Shown here one piece after another: positions 8,513 through 17,700 of a stretch of 64,000 nucleotides of DNA (position 1 is the first letter of the stretch; the number at the start of each line of letters is the position of its first letter). The stretch is from assembly GCA_963763365.1 (NCBI GenBank), contig CAVXOE010000014.1, positions 1 through 64,000 of the forward strand. Direction: 5' to 3'. The stretch comes from VAZQ01 sp963763365. GTDB lineage: Bacteria; Pseudomonadota; Alphaproteobacteria; Rhizobiales; Xanthobacteraceae. The notes beneath the pieces are model-generated. The model made no database searches and was not told the DNA's origin. It worked only from the letters and a program-made list of their open reading frames with translations. The position numbers and the translations under genes are program-made.

Positions 8513-11274
8513 ATGAGCGAAAAATCGGTCTGGTCGGATCGCAAGGATGCATCAGCCACGATGGTGCTGGCACCCGATCCTTACTCCGCATGGTTTGTTG
8601 ACGCTCGGGCAAGCGGTGGACGCGGAGGAGGCGCTGGCGTTGGATCCCGGCAAACGTTCGCGGCTGGAGCGGGCATTTGTCCAGGGCTCCGGCCACGGAT
8701 TGTTGGTCCTGGGTGCCGAGGAGGTCGGGACGCCTCTCCCCCCGGTGCTGTCTTACTGGCGGAATTTTGCGGCACGCTATGTGACCGCATTGTGCGCCCG
8801 TCCCGGTATCGTTGAGCGGACCAAGCTGCCCGTGCCGATCCCCGCGCACGGGGAGTTGGACATGCTGGCCGCGGCCGTTCCGCCAATGACCGGCGCGGAA
8901 TACCTGACGACGGCCGTGTTGGCCAATCTATGGAGCAGCATGGATTCGGCCTTCGATGCCGAGTTGGCCCAATCCAATCTGACAGTGCAGGAGTTCCTCA
9001 AGAGCCGTCATCCGGCCTGGAACTTGTTGGGGCGTGTTCATTTCAACCTCGCAGAGAACCGTAAGGACGAGGACGCGCCGTTCGCGTTTCTTGCAACCTA
9101 CACGACACGACTATCGGCTGAGGCCAAGGCCCAGCATCTGCCGCTTGGCAAGGCCTTGCAGGAATATGCCGGTGCAAGGAACCGCGAACGCCTGCTGTCG
9201 CTGCTGATGCCGGTCCAGCGCGCCGCCGAGAATTGCCCTTGGTTGAAGGCCATGGTCGATGCGGGCGAGATTTTTCACCCGCTGCGCTGGAGCCCACAAC
9301 AGGCCGTGCAATTCCTCCGCGACGTGCCCGCTCTCGAAAGCGCCGGGGTGGTCGTGCGGATGCCGGCGAGCTGGCGCATGAACCGCCCGGCACGTGCGCA
9401 GGTTAAGGCAACGGTCGGCGGCAACGCGCCTTCCCAGCTGGGGATGGAGGCGCTGCTCGACTTCCGGATGGCGGTCACGCTCGACGGCGAAGACCTCTCG
9501 GCTGCAGAAATCAAGCAGCTCCTGGCGCATTCTGACGGGCTGGCATTGATCCGTGGCAAGTGGGTTGAGGTGGATCAGGAGCGATTGAGCCGGACACTCG
9601 AGCAATTCGAGGCCGTCGAGCGCCGAGCAGCCATCGATGGTCTGTCGTTCGGTGAGGCGATGCGCATGCTGGCCGGGGCCGGCATTGGCGGCGATGGGGC
9701 TGACGGGCAAGCTGACGTGGCCTGGAGCCAGACCGTGGCCGGTCCCTGGCTGGCGGAGACGTTGGCAGCGCTACGCCATCCTGATGGACTCGCGCGTGTC
9801 GAGCCGGGTGGTTCCTTTCAGGGCACGCTGCGGCCTTATCAGCGGGCGGGCGTGCAATGGCTTTATCTGCTCGCACAGCTCAGGCTTGGGGCGTGTCTTG
9901 CCGACGACATGGGGCTGGGTAAGACCATCCAGGTCTTGTCGCTGCTGCTGGTGCTGAAGAACGAGGCCGCGGGCAAGCGCAAGCCCAGCCTGCTCGTGGC
10001 GCCAGCCTCGCTGCTCGCCAACTGGGATGAGGAGATTGCACGGTTTGCACCGAGCCTCAAGGTGATCGTCGCCCATCCATCAGCGGCGCCCACCGAGATA
10101 CTGACCACGGGCGGTGCGGACAATCTGGCTGACGTGGACCTCGTCATCACGAGCTACGGCTATCTCGCCCGCTCGGCGTGGCTAGGGTCTACGGCATGGC
10201 GATTGGCGGTGCTTGATGAGGCGCAGGCCATCAAGAATCCCGCCGCCAAGCAGACCAAGACGGTCAAGCAACTCCGCTCCGAAACCCGAATTGCTTTGAC
10301 CGGCACGCCCATCGAGAATCGGTTAAGCGATCTGTGGTCAATCTTCGACTTCATCAATCCAGGACTATTGGGATCGTCAAAGGCGTTTTCGTCGTTCGTC
10401 AAACGCCTCGCCGACCGGCCGCAAAACCCTTACGGCCCGCTCCGCGACCTGGTGCGCCCCTATATCCTGCGACGCCTGAAGACCGACAAGAGCATCATTG
10501 CGGATTTGCCCGACAAGACCGAGGTGAAGACGTTCTGCCCCTTGAGCCGCAAGCAGGCGGCGCTTTACCAGCAGGCGGTGGCATGAGCTAGCCGGCCATC
10601 TTGAAGACGCCGATGGAATGAAGCGCAGGGGCATCGTGCTGGCCTTCCTCATGCGGTTGAAGCAGATTTGCAACCATCCCTCGCAGTGGCTCGGTGATGG
10701 CGCATGGGCCGAGGAGGACAGCGGCAAGCTCGCGCGGCTGCGCGACATCGCGGAGGTCGTTGCCGCCCGGCAGGAGAAGGCGCTCATCTTCACCCAGTTC
10801 AAGGAGACGACCGCGCCGCTGGCGGCGTTCCTGGGATCCGTGTTCGGGCGCCCCGGCCTCGTTCTGCACGGCGAAACAGAGGTCAAGAAGCGCAAGGATC
10901 TGGTGCGGCAATTCCAGGAGGACGACAATGTCCCGTTCTTCGTGCTCTCGGTTAAAGCCGGTGGCACCGGGCTCAACCTTACCGCCGCCTCCCATGTCAT
11001 CCATTTCGACAGGTGGTGGAATCCGGCAGTGGAAAACCAGGCCACTGACCGGGCCTTCCGAATCGGGCAGAATAAGAATGTGCTCGTGCACAAGTTCATT
11101 TGCCGCGGCACCGTGGAGGACAAGATCGACCAGATGATCGAGTCGAAGCAGCAATTGGCTGGGGATTTCCTCAGCGGCGGGGCTGACATGGTGTTGACCG
11201 AGATGAAGGATGAGGAGTTGCTGAAGCTCGTGGCTCTCGATCTCGGTGCTGCGATGAAGGAGGGTGAGGGATGA
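8513..11274 (+). CDS. SNF2-family DEAD/DEAH-box helicase, two one-base frameshifts
   Basis: ATP-dependent SNF2/RapA-like DNA translocase of about 920 residues. The first half (YWRNFAARYVTALCAR, MDSAFDAELAQSNLTVQEFL, SQLGMEALLDFRMAVTLDGE, LALIRGKWVEVD) is the SNF2-associated domain found in this bacterial subgroup. The motor follows: LADDMGLGKTIQ (Walker A), LLVAPASLLANW, VITSYGYL, LDEAQAIKN (Walker B/II), ALTGTPIENRLSDLWSIFDF (III), then KALIFTQF, VKAGGTGLNLTAASHVIHFD and DRAFRIGQ (IV-VI). An extra T in the T-run near 8595 and an extra T near 10584 split the gene. Removing the second gives an uninterrupted QQAVAELAGHLEDADGMKRR. Start is uncertain: 8513 (MSEKSVW) or 8561 (MVLAPDPYSAW). The stop overlaps the SWIM gene start (ATGA). 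Confidence 0.92.
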
Positions 11275-12194
11275 GCTTCTACGCTTGGGGCGACTATGTG
11301 TCGGTGGGCGAGAAGCGGCGGCAGGCACAACAAACGCTCGCCAAGCTCAGGAAGCAGGGACAATCTGTTGCACCCGTGACGATCGAGGGCCGGAAGATCG
11401 CCAAGAGTTTTTGGGGCCAGTCGTGGTGCACCAACCTCGAACGGTACAGCGACTACGAATACCGCTTGCCGCGTGGCCGGAGCTACGTCCGCAATGGTTT
11501 CGTCGTCGACCTGCAAATCGCGAAGGGCGAGATCACGGCGAGGGTGAGCGGTTCCGATCTCTACAACGTCAAGATCGCCATCGCACCGGTCAAAGCAGCA
11601 TGTTGGAAATCCGTCTGTCGGGATTGTGCAGGCACTATCGATTCGCTCGTCGAGCTGCTGCAAGGGCGATTAGATAAGGGCGTTATGGATCGGGTCTGCC
11701 GGGAGCGCGATGGGTTGTTTCCGTCGCCGGATGAAATCAAGCTGTCCTGCAGCTGCCCGGACTGGGCCGACATGTGCAAGCACGTTGCAGCGGTTCTCTA
11801 TGGTGTCGGCGCCAGGCTCGATGAAAGACCTGAGCTTCTCTTCGTGCTGCGCGGAGTGGATGAAAGCAAATTGATCGCTAGCGCCGGCAAGGATCTTCCG
11901 CTTGCGAAAGCAAGACCAACTGCGGCGAAAGTGCTCGACGACAGTGATGTCGCCGCCCTGTTTGGGCTGGAGATGGCCGAGAACGTCAGTTCCGATACCC
12001 CCAACACCGTCCCCAAGCGACCCCAGCGGTCCAAGACCACGAAAGGACGTAAGATGCCTGCCGCAGCAAAGAGCCTGGCGGCAAATAAAGGCAACTCGCC
12101 GCGCGCGCCACGGACAAGGTCTGAACCCAAATGGGTTGCCCTGGTTCGTGCACGAAAAAGGCGCGCGCACCGGCAACACCAGCGTTCCGCATGA
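11271..12194 (+). CDS. SWIM zinc-finger family protein
   Basis: 307 residues. It begins MSFYAWGDYVSVGEKRRQAQ; a central block with IAKSFWGQSWCTNLERYSDY and RSYVRNGFVVDLQIAKGEI precedes the SWIM motif LSCSCPDWADMCKHVAAVLY (Cys-x-Cys, then Cys-x-His), a predicted zinc-binding module for DNA or protein contacts. The C-terminus (after about residue 240) is Lys/Arg/Pro-rich and low-complexity; its last 20 residues may be altered by an indel. It overlaps the SNF2 stop by four bases, so the two proteins are almost certainly made together. The SNF2 + SWIM pairing is widespread in bacteria but has no well-established role; nucleic-acid remodelling or defence are both plausible inferences. Confidence 0.9.
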   Translation: MSFYAWGDYVSVGEKRRQAQQTLAKLRKQGQSVAPVTIEGRKIAKSFWGQSWCTNLERYSDYEYRLPRGRSYVRNGFVVDLQIAKGEITARVSGSDLYNVKIAIAPVKAACWKSVCRDCAGTIDSLVELLQGRLDKGVMDRVCRERDGLFPSPDEIKLSCSCPDWADMCKHVAAVLYGVGARLDERPELLFVLRGVDESKLIASAGKDLPLAKARPTAAKVLDDSDVAALFGLEMAENVSSDTPNTVPKRPQRSKTTKGRKMPAAAKSLAANKGNSPRAPRTRSEPKWVALVRARKRRAHRQHQRSA

Positions 12195-12676
12195 CTGTGG
12201 CGCGTCAGCCATGGTCCGGCTATGGGACAGCGATTGAACGATTTCCGAGTTGCCCCTCTCGATATCCATTGTTCGCGGCGCAGAGACCGGTTCGCATTCT
12301 GTCACCCACGTACGCAGTCCAGCCGGAAGGTGCATGTCAGTGTTCCGGCAGCTCGCACGCGAAAAGTCTCTGGTGCCCAAATCCGGTCATAGCATGATCG
12401 AAGAAATTCTTTGCCTCGATGGGCCAAGCCGCCCGATACCCATTGTCGCATTCGAGGAATTTCCTCGTGGAGTACATCACACGATCCGACACCTGGATTA
12501 GCGGGTGCCGAACTGAATTGTACGGGATGGCTGAAGTCGTCCGTGAATAACGGTTAGGCCCTTATTGGGAGTTGTTTTTCGGGCGTCGAGTAATGCGCAA
12601 TCTGCGCCGGCGGGAGGATGTAGGTTGGCTCCCGGGTTCGGCCAATTGCAAATCCGTTGTGGGGAGCACTGCGGAT
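12195..12676. other. Gene-poor stretch after the SWIM gene
   Basis: About 480 bases. The only hint of coding is a short plus-strand frame, 12394-12501, reading MIEEILCLDGPSRPIPIVAF and ending in LD. It may be a small protein or a fragment. No terminator or RNA gene was recognised. Confidence 0.3.
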
Positions 12677-13154
12677 TCATGGCGAACTACTGAGCGTCGC
12701 CAGCGCGCGGGCGCCGTGATCGATCTTGGCGAGCCGGTCGGCGATTGGCACCAGGTTCCCGGCATCGTCGAGGGACAGCCCACCGATCGCCTCGGCGAAA
12801 TCGGCAATCCAGGAGGCGACCGAGGGCGGGGGGACAATTTGTAGCGAGGGGGATTTTCCGACCTTTCTCCTTGCCATTGTTCTCCTCTACGACCACCACG
12901 AGGTAATGCCCGCTGGCGTCCATCCCGATCGACTGCCCGCTCAAGTCGTCATCGCCGAAAGGCACTCGATCGACGAGCGGCAGCGCACTTTCCAGATCCC
13001 AGAAGCTGAGCCAGCGGTATTCCACGTTCGGGGGATCGAAGAAGAAGGTTTCGACCGCGGCACTCTTGCCGTCCGATGACAGCACCGTCATCTCGGTCGT
13101 GGCGGGGCGACGCCCGCTGCCGAATTTCCATTTCAGAAGCCGGGTCAGCCGCAA
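12677..13154 (-). CDS. Hypothetical protein, one frameshift
   Basis: Two overlapping frames join into about 158 residues. The N-terminal part reads MRLTRLLKWKFGSGRRPATT, ETFFFDPPNVEYRWLSFWDL, GQSIGMDASGHYLVVVVEEN; the C-terminal part, after an extra base near 12860 beside C- and A-runs, reads SLQIVPPPSVASWIADFAEA, IGGLSLDDAGNLVPIADRLA and ends LATLSSSP. The two halves have matching coding character, which favours a single gene with an indel over two genes. I do not recognise the family. No signal peptide or membrane segment is visible, so it is probably cytoplasmic. It is convergent with the SWIM gene and divergent from the histidine-rich gene. Confidence 0.6.
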
Positions 13155-13276
13155 ACCGCCAATTTGTGCCGTACATCACATTCGTATGCGGCCGCGTCCG
13201 CTACTAACGAGGGGAAGGTCGCCGAAGCGGGGAGCCGAGGCGGAACGAAACGACCTTAACCAAACGGGAGATCATC

Positions 13277-13737
13277 ATGTACCGCAAGTTCATCATCGCC
13301 TGTGCCGCTGCTGTCGCCGCTCTCGGTCTCGTGCTGGCTCCGGTCAGCGCGTCCGCGAAGGGCCATGGTCACGGCCATGGCCACGGGAAGCATGCGCACG
13401 CGCATCACGGCAAGCACGCGCATCACCACAACAAGCATCACCACAAGCACGCGCATCACCACCACAAGCATCACAAGTGGCACCACTTCGCCCACCACCA
13501 CAAGCACCGCTGGCACTATAAGAACTACGAGACGACGTACTCTTCGGAGCCGAGCTACACCTATGCGAAGCCGAGCTACAGCTACTCCAAACCGACTATA
13601 CTCCAAGTCGGAGCCGAGCTGCACGTGTCTGACCAAGGAGTACGCTCCGGACGGCGCCGTGGTGTTCAAGGACGTGTGCACCAAAGAGACCGCGGTCGCT
13701 GCGCCCGGCGACCGCCAAGGCCGCGTCCAGCAACTAA
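13277..13737 (+). CDS. Histidine-rich secreted protein, two frameshifts
   Basis: About 152 residues. A clear signal peptide (MYRKFIIACAAAVAALGLVL, cleaved after SASA) precedes a stretch of about 50 residues in which roughly half are histidine, with repeated GH, KHAHHH and HKHH units. Then comes a Tyr/Ser-rich segment (TYSSEPSYTYAKPSYSYSKP) and a conserved tail SCTCLTKEYAPDGAVVFKDV ending in VCTKETAVAAPATAKAASSN. An extra A near 13600 and an extra G near 13707 must be removed to reach the TAA at 13735. A ribosome-binding site (GGGAG) lies 8 bases before the ATG. High His content with three Cys suggests periplasmic metal binding, an inference only. A terminator follows at 13763-13786. Confidence 0.78.
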
Positions 13738-13762
13738 GACCCACGCCACTCAAGACACGGAG

Positions 13763-13786
13763 CCCCGGCCGAAAGGCTGGGGTTTC
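13763..13786 (+). terminator. Rho-independent terminator after the histidine-rich gene
   Basis: CCCCGGCC (13763-13770), tetraloop GAAA, and GGCTGGGG (13775-13782) form a stable stem followed by TTTC. It lies 26 bases after the reconstructed stop at 13737. Confidence 0.7.
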
Positions 13787-14229
13787 GCATTTGGCGTATC
13801 GTTGAGGCATACGAAAGGCGGCGTCCGATTTCGGTTCTTTGATCCAGCCGACAGGTCAGCTCGCGACGTTCCAATGAACAGAAGCCGACACGAAACCCAG
13901 CACGTCCGCTGAAGGGCAGCCAACGTGCGGCATGCACGATGGGTGTGTGACGGTCGTCACAGCGCGAGAGCTAGGTGACGCGATAGGCATTTGGGCTCGA
14001 CCAGTACACCGATAATAATCGGCATCGCCGCGACGTATGGGCAATGATCGTCGGCTTCCGGCTTCGTGCTGCCCCTTATACCGCCGGCTCATGGGTGCGA
14101 GCGTAGGCGTTGGCCGAGGCGCCGCGCAAGGGGGCCCTTGATCGTGCTGCTGCGCTGCCTCTCCTCGCCCACGACCAGCCCGCCAGCGAGCAGGGAGGGT
14201 CGAGCGCTTGACCTTCTTATCGAATATTG
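13787..14229. other. Gene-poor stretch
   Basis: About 440 bases with no ORF of coding character, no RNA gene and no clear repeat. It separates the histidine-rich gene from two small minus-strand genes. Confidence 0.4.
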
Positions 14230-14556
14230 TCAATCGCGGCGTTGACGAGGTCCTGTGCGGTAGAAATCTGCCTCTGCCGGAATGCAATGCGGGTCGGGGT
14301 TGTTAGAAAACTCCTGGTCGGTCTGGATCGCCTCACCCACATCGGTTAGCGTCGTAGCCACTGTCTGGAGCGTTTTCGCCACAGCAGGAAAAGTCGGCAT
14401 CAGGGCGTTTGCACAAGACTGGACGTTCCGAATGACCACTTCTGTTGTCGTCGCGAACTCGACGAGGTTGGCGAGTTCCGGGCTTGGCAAAGTGGCGATT
14501 TCAAGCGCGATGTTTCTCAATTTCTGCTTAAGGACAGCGGTCGCAATTTGGTCCAT
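14230..14556 (-). CDS. Hypothetical protein
   Basis: 108 residues starting MDQIATAVLKQKLRNIALEI. It is predicted all-helical (SPELANLVEFATTTEVVIRN, FPAVAKTLQTVATTLTDVGE) with a polar tail (AEADFYRTGPRQRRD). The start is chosen because GGAGAC lies a few bases upstream of this ATG; an in-frame ATG at 14574 is less well placed. I do not recognise a family. The helical repeat of about 30 residues could form a small coiled-coil or four-helix bundle. The neighbouring minus-strand gene 14602-14805 is close enough to share its transcript. Confidence 0.6.
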   Translation of the reverse strand: MDQIATAVLKQKLRNIALEIATLPSPELANLVEFATTTEVVIRNVQSCANALMPTFPAVAKTLQTVATTLTDVGEAIQTDQEFSNNPDPHCIPAEADFYRTGPRQRRD

Positions 14557-14601
14557 GGGCAGTCTCCTATTCAACGTCTGCGCACTGAAGCGAGAGACTT
14601 G

Positions 14602-14805
14602 TCAATCGACCAAATGGTAGCGCTCGCGCAGTTCAGATGCGATCTGTTTAAGTGCCTGGTGGGTCGCAACGGCGCCAGGTTCCGTGGCCATCACGTTCGC
14701 GTCCCAAGTATGGACCTTGCATTTGTAGACCGCCACCAGGGCCATATGCACGTCAATGGCCTTGGCGATCATCGCTCTCAATTCTCGCTTGGTACGATAT
14801 GACAA
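14602..14805 (-). CDS. Small hypothetical protein
   Basis: 67 residues with a TTG start: SYRTKRELRAMIAKAIDVHM, YKCKVHTWDANVMATEPGAV, THQALKQIASELRERYHLVD. It is mostly helical and charged, with no signal peptide. It precedes the 14230-14556 gene in the same direction. Family unknown. Coding is supported by the clean amphipathic pattern and the intact frame rather than by any recognised homologue. Confidence 0.45.
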   Translation of the reverse strand: MSYRTKRELRAMIAKAIDVHMALVAVYKCKVHTWDANVMATEPGAVATHQALKQIASELRERYHLVD

Positions 14806-15037
14806 CCCACACGCGGACCTGACCTATGCATCGGCGCGCGCGATGGACGCGGGAACCCCTCAGTGATCAAAATGCCGCCGTTGGGCGCAAACGGGGACGA
14901 AACCATTTCCGCAGAGCGACGAAACAGTTCGGCAACTGGCATTCGGTAATTCCCCAGCTTACACCCCCGAATCTGCTAAGCGGGCGCGCGCATGACGAAC
15001 AATCCCGGTGCCCCAGTTTCTAACGGAGTAACGATCC

Positions 15038-15628
15038 TTGAGCTTCCACACTCCAGACTTCCGCCAACGCAATCTCGCAGCGGCCAAGGCAAAGAGCGAC
15101 CAACTCGCCAAGTTCAAACTAGCCACCAATCTCGACGATCCGGCCATTGCTGAGCGTCGCGCTGCCCGCGAGGCGATCGTCAAGGCGCGCGAAGCCCGTA
15201 TCGCGGAGCGGGAAGCGGCGCGGATCGCCCGCGAAAAAGAACTTATGAAACAGGCCGCGCTGGAAGCGCAGCGGGCCGAACAGCAGGCTGCGCTTGAAGC
15301 CGAGCGCATCGCAATAGCTGAACGGGAGGCGGCGGAAGCCGCTGCAAAGGTGCTCCGAGAGCGCGCTGAATATGAGGCCCTGCTGATCGCCGCCGACAAG
15401 TCAATTCGGGAGGCGAAGCACGCGGCGCGCAAGGGCGGGAAAAAAGACCGCCGCGAGGCCTGGATGAAACTGACAAAGCCAGAAATCGCACCACAAAAAA
15501 GACCCCGCCGAAGGACGGGGTCATCAAGGAGGGTAACAGCGCCGCCTGATGAGGGGTCACTGCACCCTCTAGACGATCAGGCAATTATGACCGGCGGATG
15601 TCTAGGCGGGTGTGAGCGGGGAAATTGA
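15038..15628 (+). CDS. DUF6481-like coiled-coil protein
   Basis: Starts MSFHTPDFRQRNLAAAKAKS, then an almost continuous Ala/Glu/Arg-rich helix (AREAIVKAREARIAEREAAR, LEAQRAEQQAALEAERIAIA) to about residue 145, the pattern of the alphaproteobacterial DUF6481 family. The family is normally about 110-150 residues; the last 50 residues here (QKRPRRRTGSS onwards) run through a minus-strand terminator hairpin at 15502-15523 and look non-coding. The true end may therefore be earlier, or an indel may have removed the stop. Function unknown; a charged coiled coil suggests a structural or nucleic-acid-associated role. Confidence 0.72.
   Translation: MSFHTPDFRQRNLAAAKAKSDQLAKFKLATNLDDPAIAERRAAREAIVKAREARIAEREAARIAREKELMKQAALEAQRAEQQAALEAERIAIAEREAAEAAAKVLRERAEYEALLIAADKSIREAKHAARKGGKKDRREAWMKLTKPEIAPQKRPRRRTGSSRRVTAPPDEGSLHPLDDQAIMTGGCLGGCERGN
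15490..15585 (-). ncRNA. Candidate small RNA ending in a Rho-independent terminator
   Basis: Read on the minus strand there is a first stem GCCTGAT...ATCAGGC (outer pair, with inner AGGG/CCCT) at about 15545-15584. A second GC stem GACCCCG...CGGGGTC (15502-15523, loop TCCTTCGG) follows, then directly T6 (15496-15501). This is a textbook intrinsic terminator pointing left, but no minus-strand protein gene ends just upstream. A short transcript covering both hairpins is the simplest reading. It overlaps the 3' end of the DUF6481-like ORF in antisense. Confidence 0.4.
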
Positions 15629-15656
15629 GCGTGCAGGTATTCCATCCGTTGCCGTG

Positions 15657-15881
15657 TCATGCGCGCACCACCTTTCCATCGAACAACCGGCCGAGCGGCG
15701 AACGCGCATACCCGACAATGCGTCCGATCACGACTGACGCTAGACAGTCCGTTTGGTACGGACCCTCTCTGAGACCCGCAAAGACGGGCACGCCGTGCGA
15801 CTGTTCGTCGGTTTTCCTGACGCCTCGCAGGTCGCATATCCACCATATGAGGGAGGGTTTGGCGCGGTGGTGGCCGATCAC
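15657..15881 (-). CDS. Small hypothetical protein (weak)
   Basis: 74 residues: MIGHHRAKPSLIWWICDLRG, VRKTDEQSHGVPVFAGLREG, PYQTDCLASVVIGRIVGYAR, ending LFDGKVVRA. The composition is protein-like rather than shadow-like, but there is no recognised family, no clear ribosome-binding site and no supporting neighbour. It may be a remnant. Confidence 0.3.
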   Translation of the reverse strand: MIGHHRAKPSLIWWICDLRGVRKTDEQSHGVPVFAGLREGPYQTDCLASVVIGRIVGYARSPLGRLFDGKVVRA

Positions 15882-16345
15882 GAGGCGATCTGATTTGATC
15901 TGCTTGATGTAGCGATTAACATGCTCACTGAACTGAATTAAATACAGTTCACCATGCGCTGGGCTGCGGTCTGTCGTATCGACGACTGCGTATTCGCTTC
16001 GGCGGAGGTGTGGTTCTGAACCATCGTTCTCGACCGGGAAAGTCGAGTGATGGGGGAGGCAGGCTCTCGAATTGCGTTAAGGCGCGAAACTCACGTTGAG
16101 GTGCTGCTGGGCACTTCCTCGTCTTCGGCATGGCATTGATCTCCTAGCTGTGTGTGTAATGCACCGGCCAGGCGGAATGCCGCTGATTTTTTTGGTATGA
16201 ATTGATTCGGTCACGTCGCGCTCTGAACCAGTGCGGTGTGGCAAGTGGCCCGGGTCGGTTACAGCCGATCCGGGCTGCGCATAACGTGCACCAGACCTTA
16301 GATTCCCGTCAACGGCCGTGCCGGGGAAATTCGCCTGACGAACCC
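15882..16345. other. Gene-poor stretch
   Basis: About 460 bases with no supported gene. It contains an exact copy of AGCGATTAACAT at 15911-15922, the 12-mer that starts at the CCA end of tRNA-Gln (5098-5109). Confidence 0.35.
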
Positions 16346-16612
16346 ATGACCACCACAACTGAGATCAAGGACAGAATCGAATTATTGCAGATTGAGATTG
16401 CAGCCCTGGAAGCCATTGTCGCTGGCTACCAGGAGGAGTTTCGAACGGCTTTAGGAAGCGACCAAGCCGAGCGCGTCATGGCCCAGCTACTTAGAGCGAC
16501 CGCCGATATGATGAGGGCGCAACAACATGCGGCGCGACTCCAATGTGAGCTTGTAACCTTGCGCTCCGAACGAGCGCAGCGCCCCTGGTGGTGGAGGGTG
16601 GCCGGCGGCTGA
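16346..16612 (+). CDS. Small coiled-coil hypothetical protein
   Basis: 88 residues, MTTTTEIKDRIELLQIEIAA, GYQEEFRTALGSDQAERVMA, MMRAQQHAARLQCELVTLRS, ending WWWRVAGG. Heptad-like spacing over most of the length predicts a coiled coil; the tryptophan cluster at the C-terminus could touch a membrane. The start at 16346 (CCC ATG) is preferred to the longer in-frame start at 16202, whose first 48 residues lack coding character. Family unknown. Confidence 0.5.
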   Translation: MTTTTEIKDRIELLQIEIAALEAIVAGYQEEFRTALGSDQAERVMAQLLRATADMMRAQQHAARLQCELVTLRSERAQRPWWWRVAGG

Positions 16613-16787
16613 AATCGGGGTCGCCGTATCGCTCAGCCCGACCTACAGCCGGCGAGCGGCGTGTGTCCCCCAAATGTCACAGCCCGTCGATAATCGACCT
16701 GTCGCCCAGCATGGCGTGATTTCGGTCACCGCACTCCGTTCATCGATCTTGTACCAACAGTGCAGCAAGGGAGATAGGAGGCCCGCG

Positions 16788-16853
16788 ATGTTGCTGTTCT
16801 TGGTAATGGTGATCGTGGGAGTGCCACTCATTGTGGCTGTGAACTGGAACTGA
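16788..16853 (+). CDS. 21-residue membrane miniprotein
   Basis: A complete tiny frame from ATG (16788) to TGA (16851-16853): MLLFLVMVIVG then VPLIVAVNWN. A perfect AGGAGG lies 6 bases before the ATG. The peptide is one hydrophobic helix of about 18 residues with a polar WN end, typical of single-pass small membrane proteins. Its last 35 bases recur at 17998-18032, showing that this unit has been duplicated. Function unknown. Confidence 0.55.
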   Translation: MLLFLVMVIVGVPLIVAVNWN

Positions 16854-17103
16854 GCGCCTCCCGCGCGCTGCGACCGAATCAGCTATTCGGTTTGCGGATG
16901 ATCACAAATCCAGGCGCTCAGTTCGAAATCTCGCTCGCGCCATAACCACCGATGCGAGGTGGCGGTGAGAGACCTGCGGACGAACGAGCGCACAGTGATC
17001 TCAGCACCGTCCAATCCGTTTGCTGTGTTGAAACCGCGCTAATCGTCGAACAAATCCAGTACCCTTCGCGGGTGTCATGAAACCGCCTCAACAGCCCTAG
17101 TGA

Positions 17104-17556
17104 ATGACTGTCCTAAAGAGTGGCGTGGGGGGTAACATGACATTGGATCGCTCGAAATCCGGTTTCCATCTCGCGGCGGGACAACGATCACCGGGAGTTT
17201 TCGATACCAACCGTATTAAACGTCCTGTGATTGGGCTGGCGTGGTATCGGCGCCAAGACTATGAGCGCATTCGGAAGATGTCAGACGACGCTATGCCAAA
17301 AACATTCGATGAATTCGAAGACGTGATGTCGCACATATGCTCCGAAATTGCGTCGCGTGACATGACTTGGAAAAAGGTGATCATCGACCCCGGTGAATTG
17401 CTGGCCTACGCCCAACGCACAACTGGCGGAAAGATTGATCTCAGAGTGCGTACTGCATTTGCGGCCCTGCTGAATACGCAAGGGCGTGCACGCGCCCCCT
17501 CAAGTAATCAAAATGGATCACGTTACGAAGAACTAGACCACCCACACCGGCCGTAA
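17104..17556 (+). CDS. Hypothetical protein
   Basis: 150 residues. The middle is well conserved-looking: SFHLAAG-like start region, IKRPVIGLAWYRRQDYERIR, MPKTFDEFEDVMSHICSEIA, VIIDPGELLAYAQRTTGGKI, DLRVRTAFAALLNTQ. An alternative start at 17137 (MTLDRSKSGF) would remove 11 residues. No signal peptide or membrane helix. I do not recognise the family. Codon use looks less GC-rich at third positions than in the flanking housekeeping genes, in keeping with island cargo. Confidence 0.55.
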   Translation: MTVLKSGVGGNMTLDRSKSGFHLAAGQRSPGVFDTNRIKRPVIGLAWYRRQDYERIRKMSDDAMPKTFDEFEDVMSHICSEIASRDMTWKKVIIDPGELLAYAQRTTGGKIDLRVRTAFAALLNTQGRARAPSSNQNGSRYEELDHPHRP

Positions 17557-17700
17557 GCTACTACCTTGGGCAGGTGTTTCCCATTTGCCACAGGTCCCTG
17601 GCAATCGTCGGCCACAAGGCCTGACCGCCATCACCTCAACGCCGCATTCGGATAGAACGCCCGCCGTGGGGGCATTCCGTTCCACCCGCCCAACACATCA

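Noticed and set aside
13380..13520. Possible CRISPR or satellite repeat
   Set aside because: The repetition comes from His codons (CAC/CAT with AAG) in the histidine-rich gene; no regular repeat-spacer structure.
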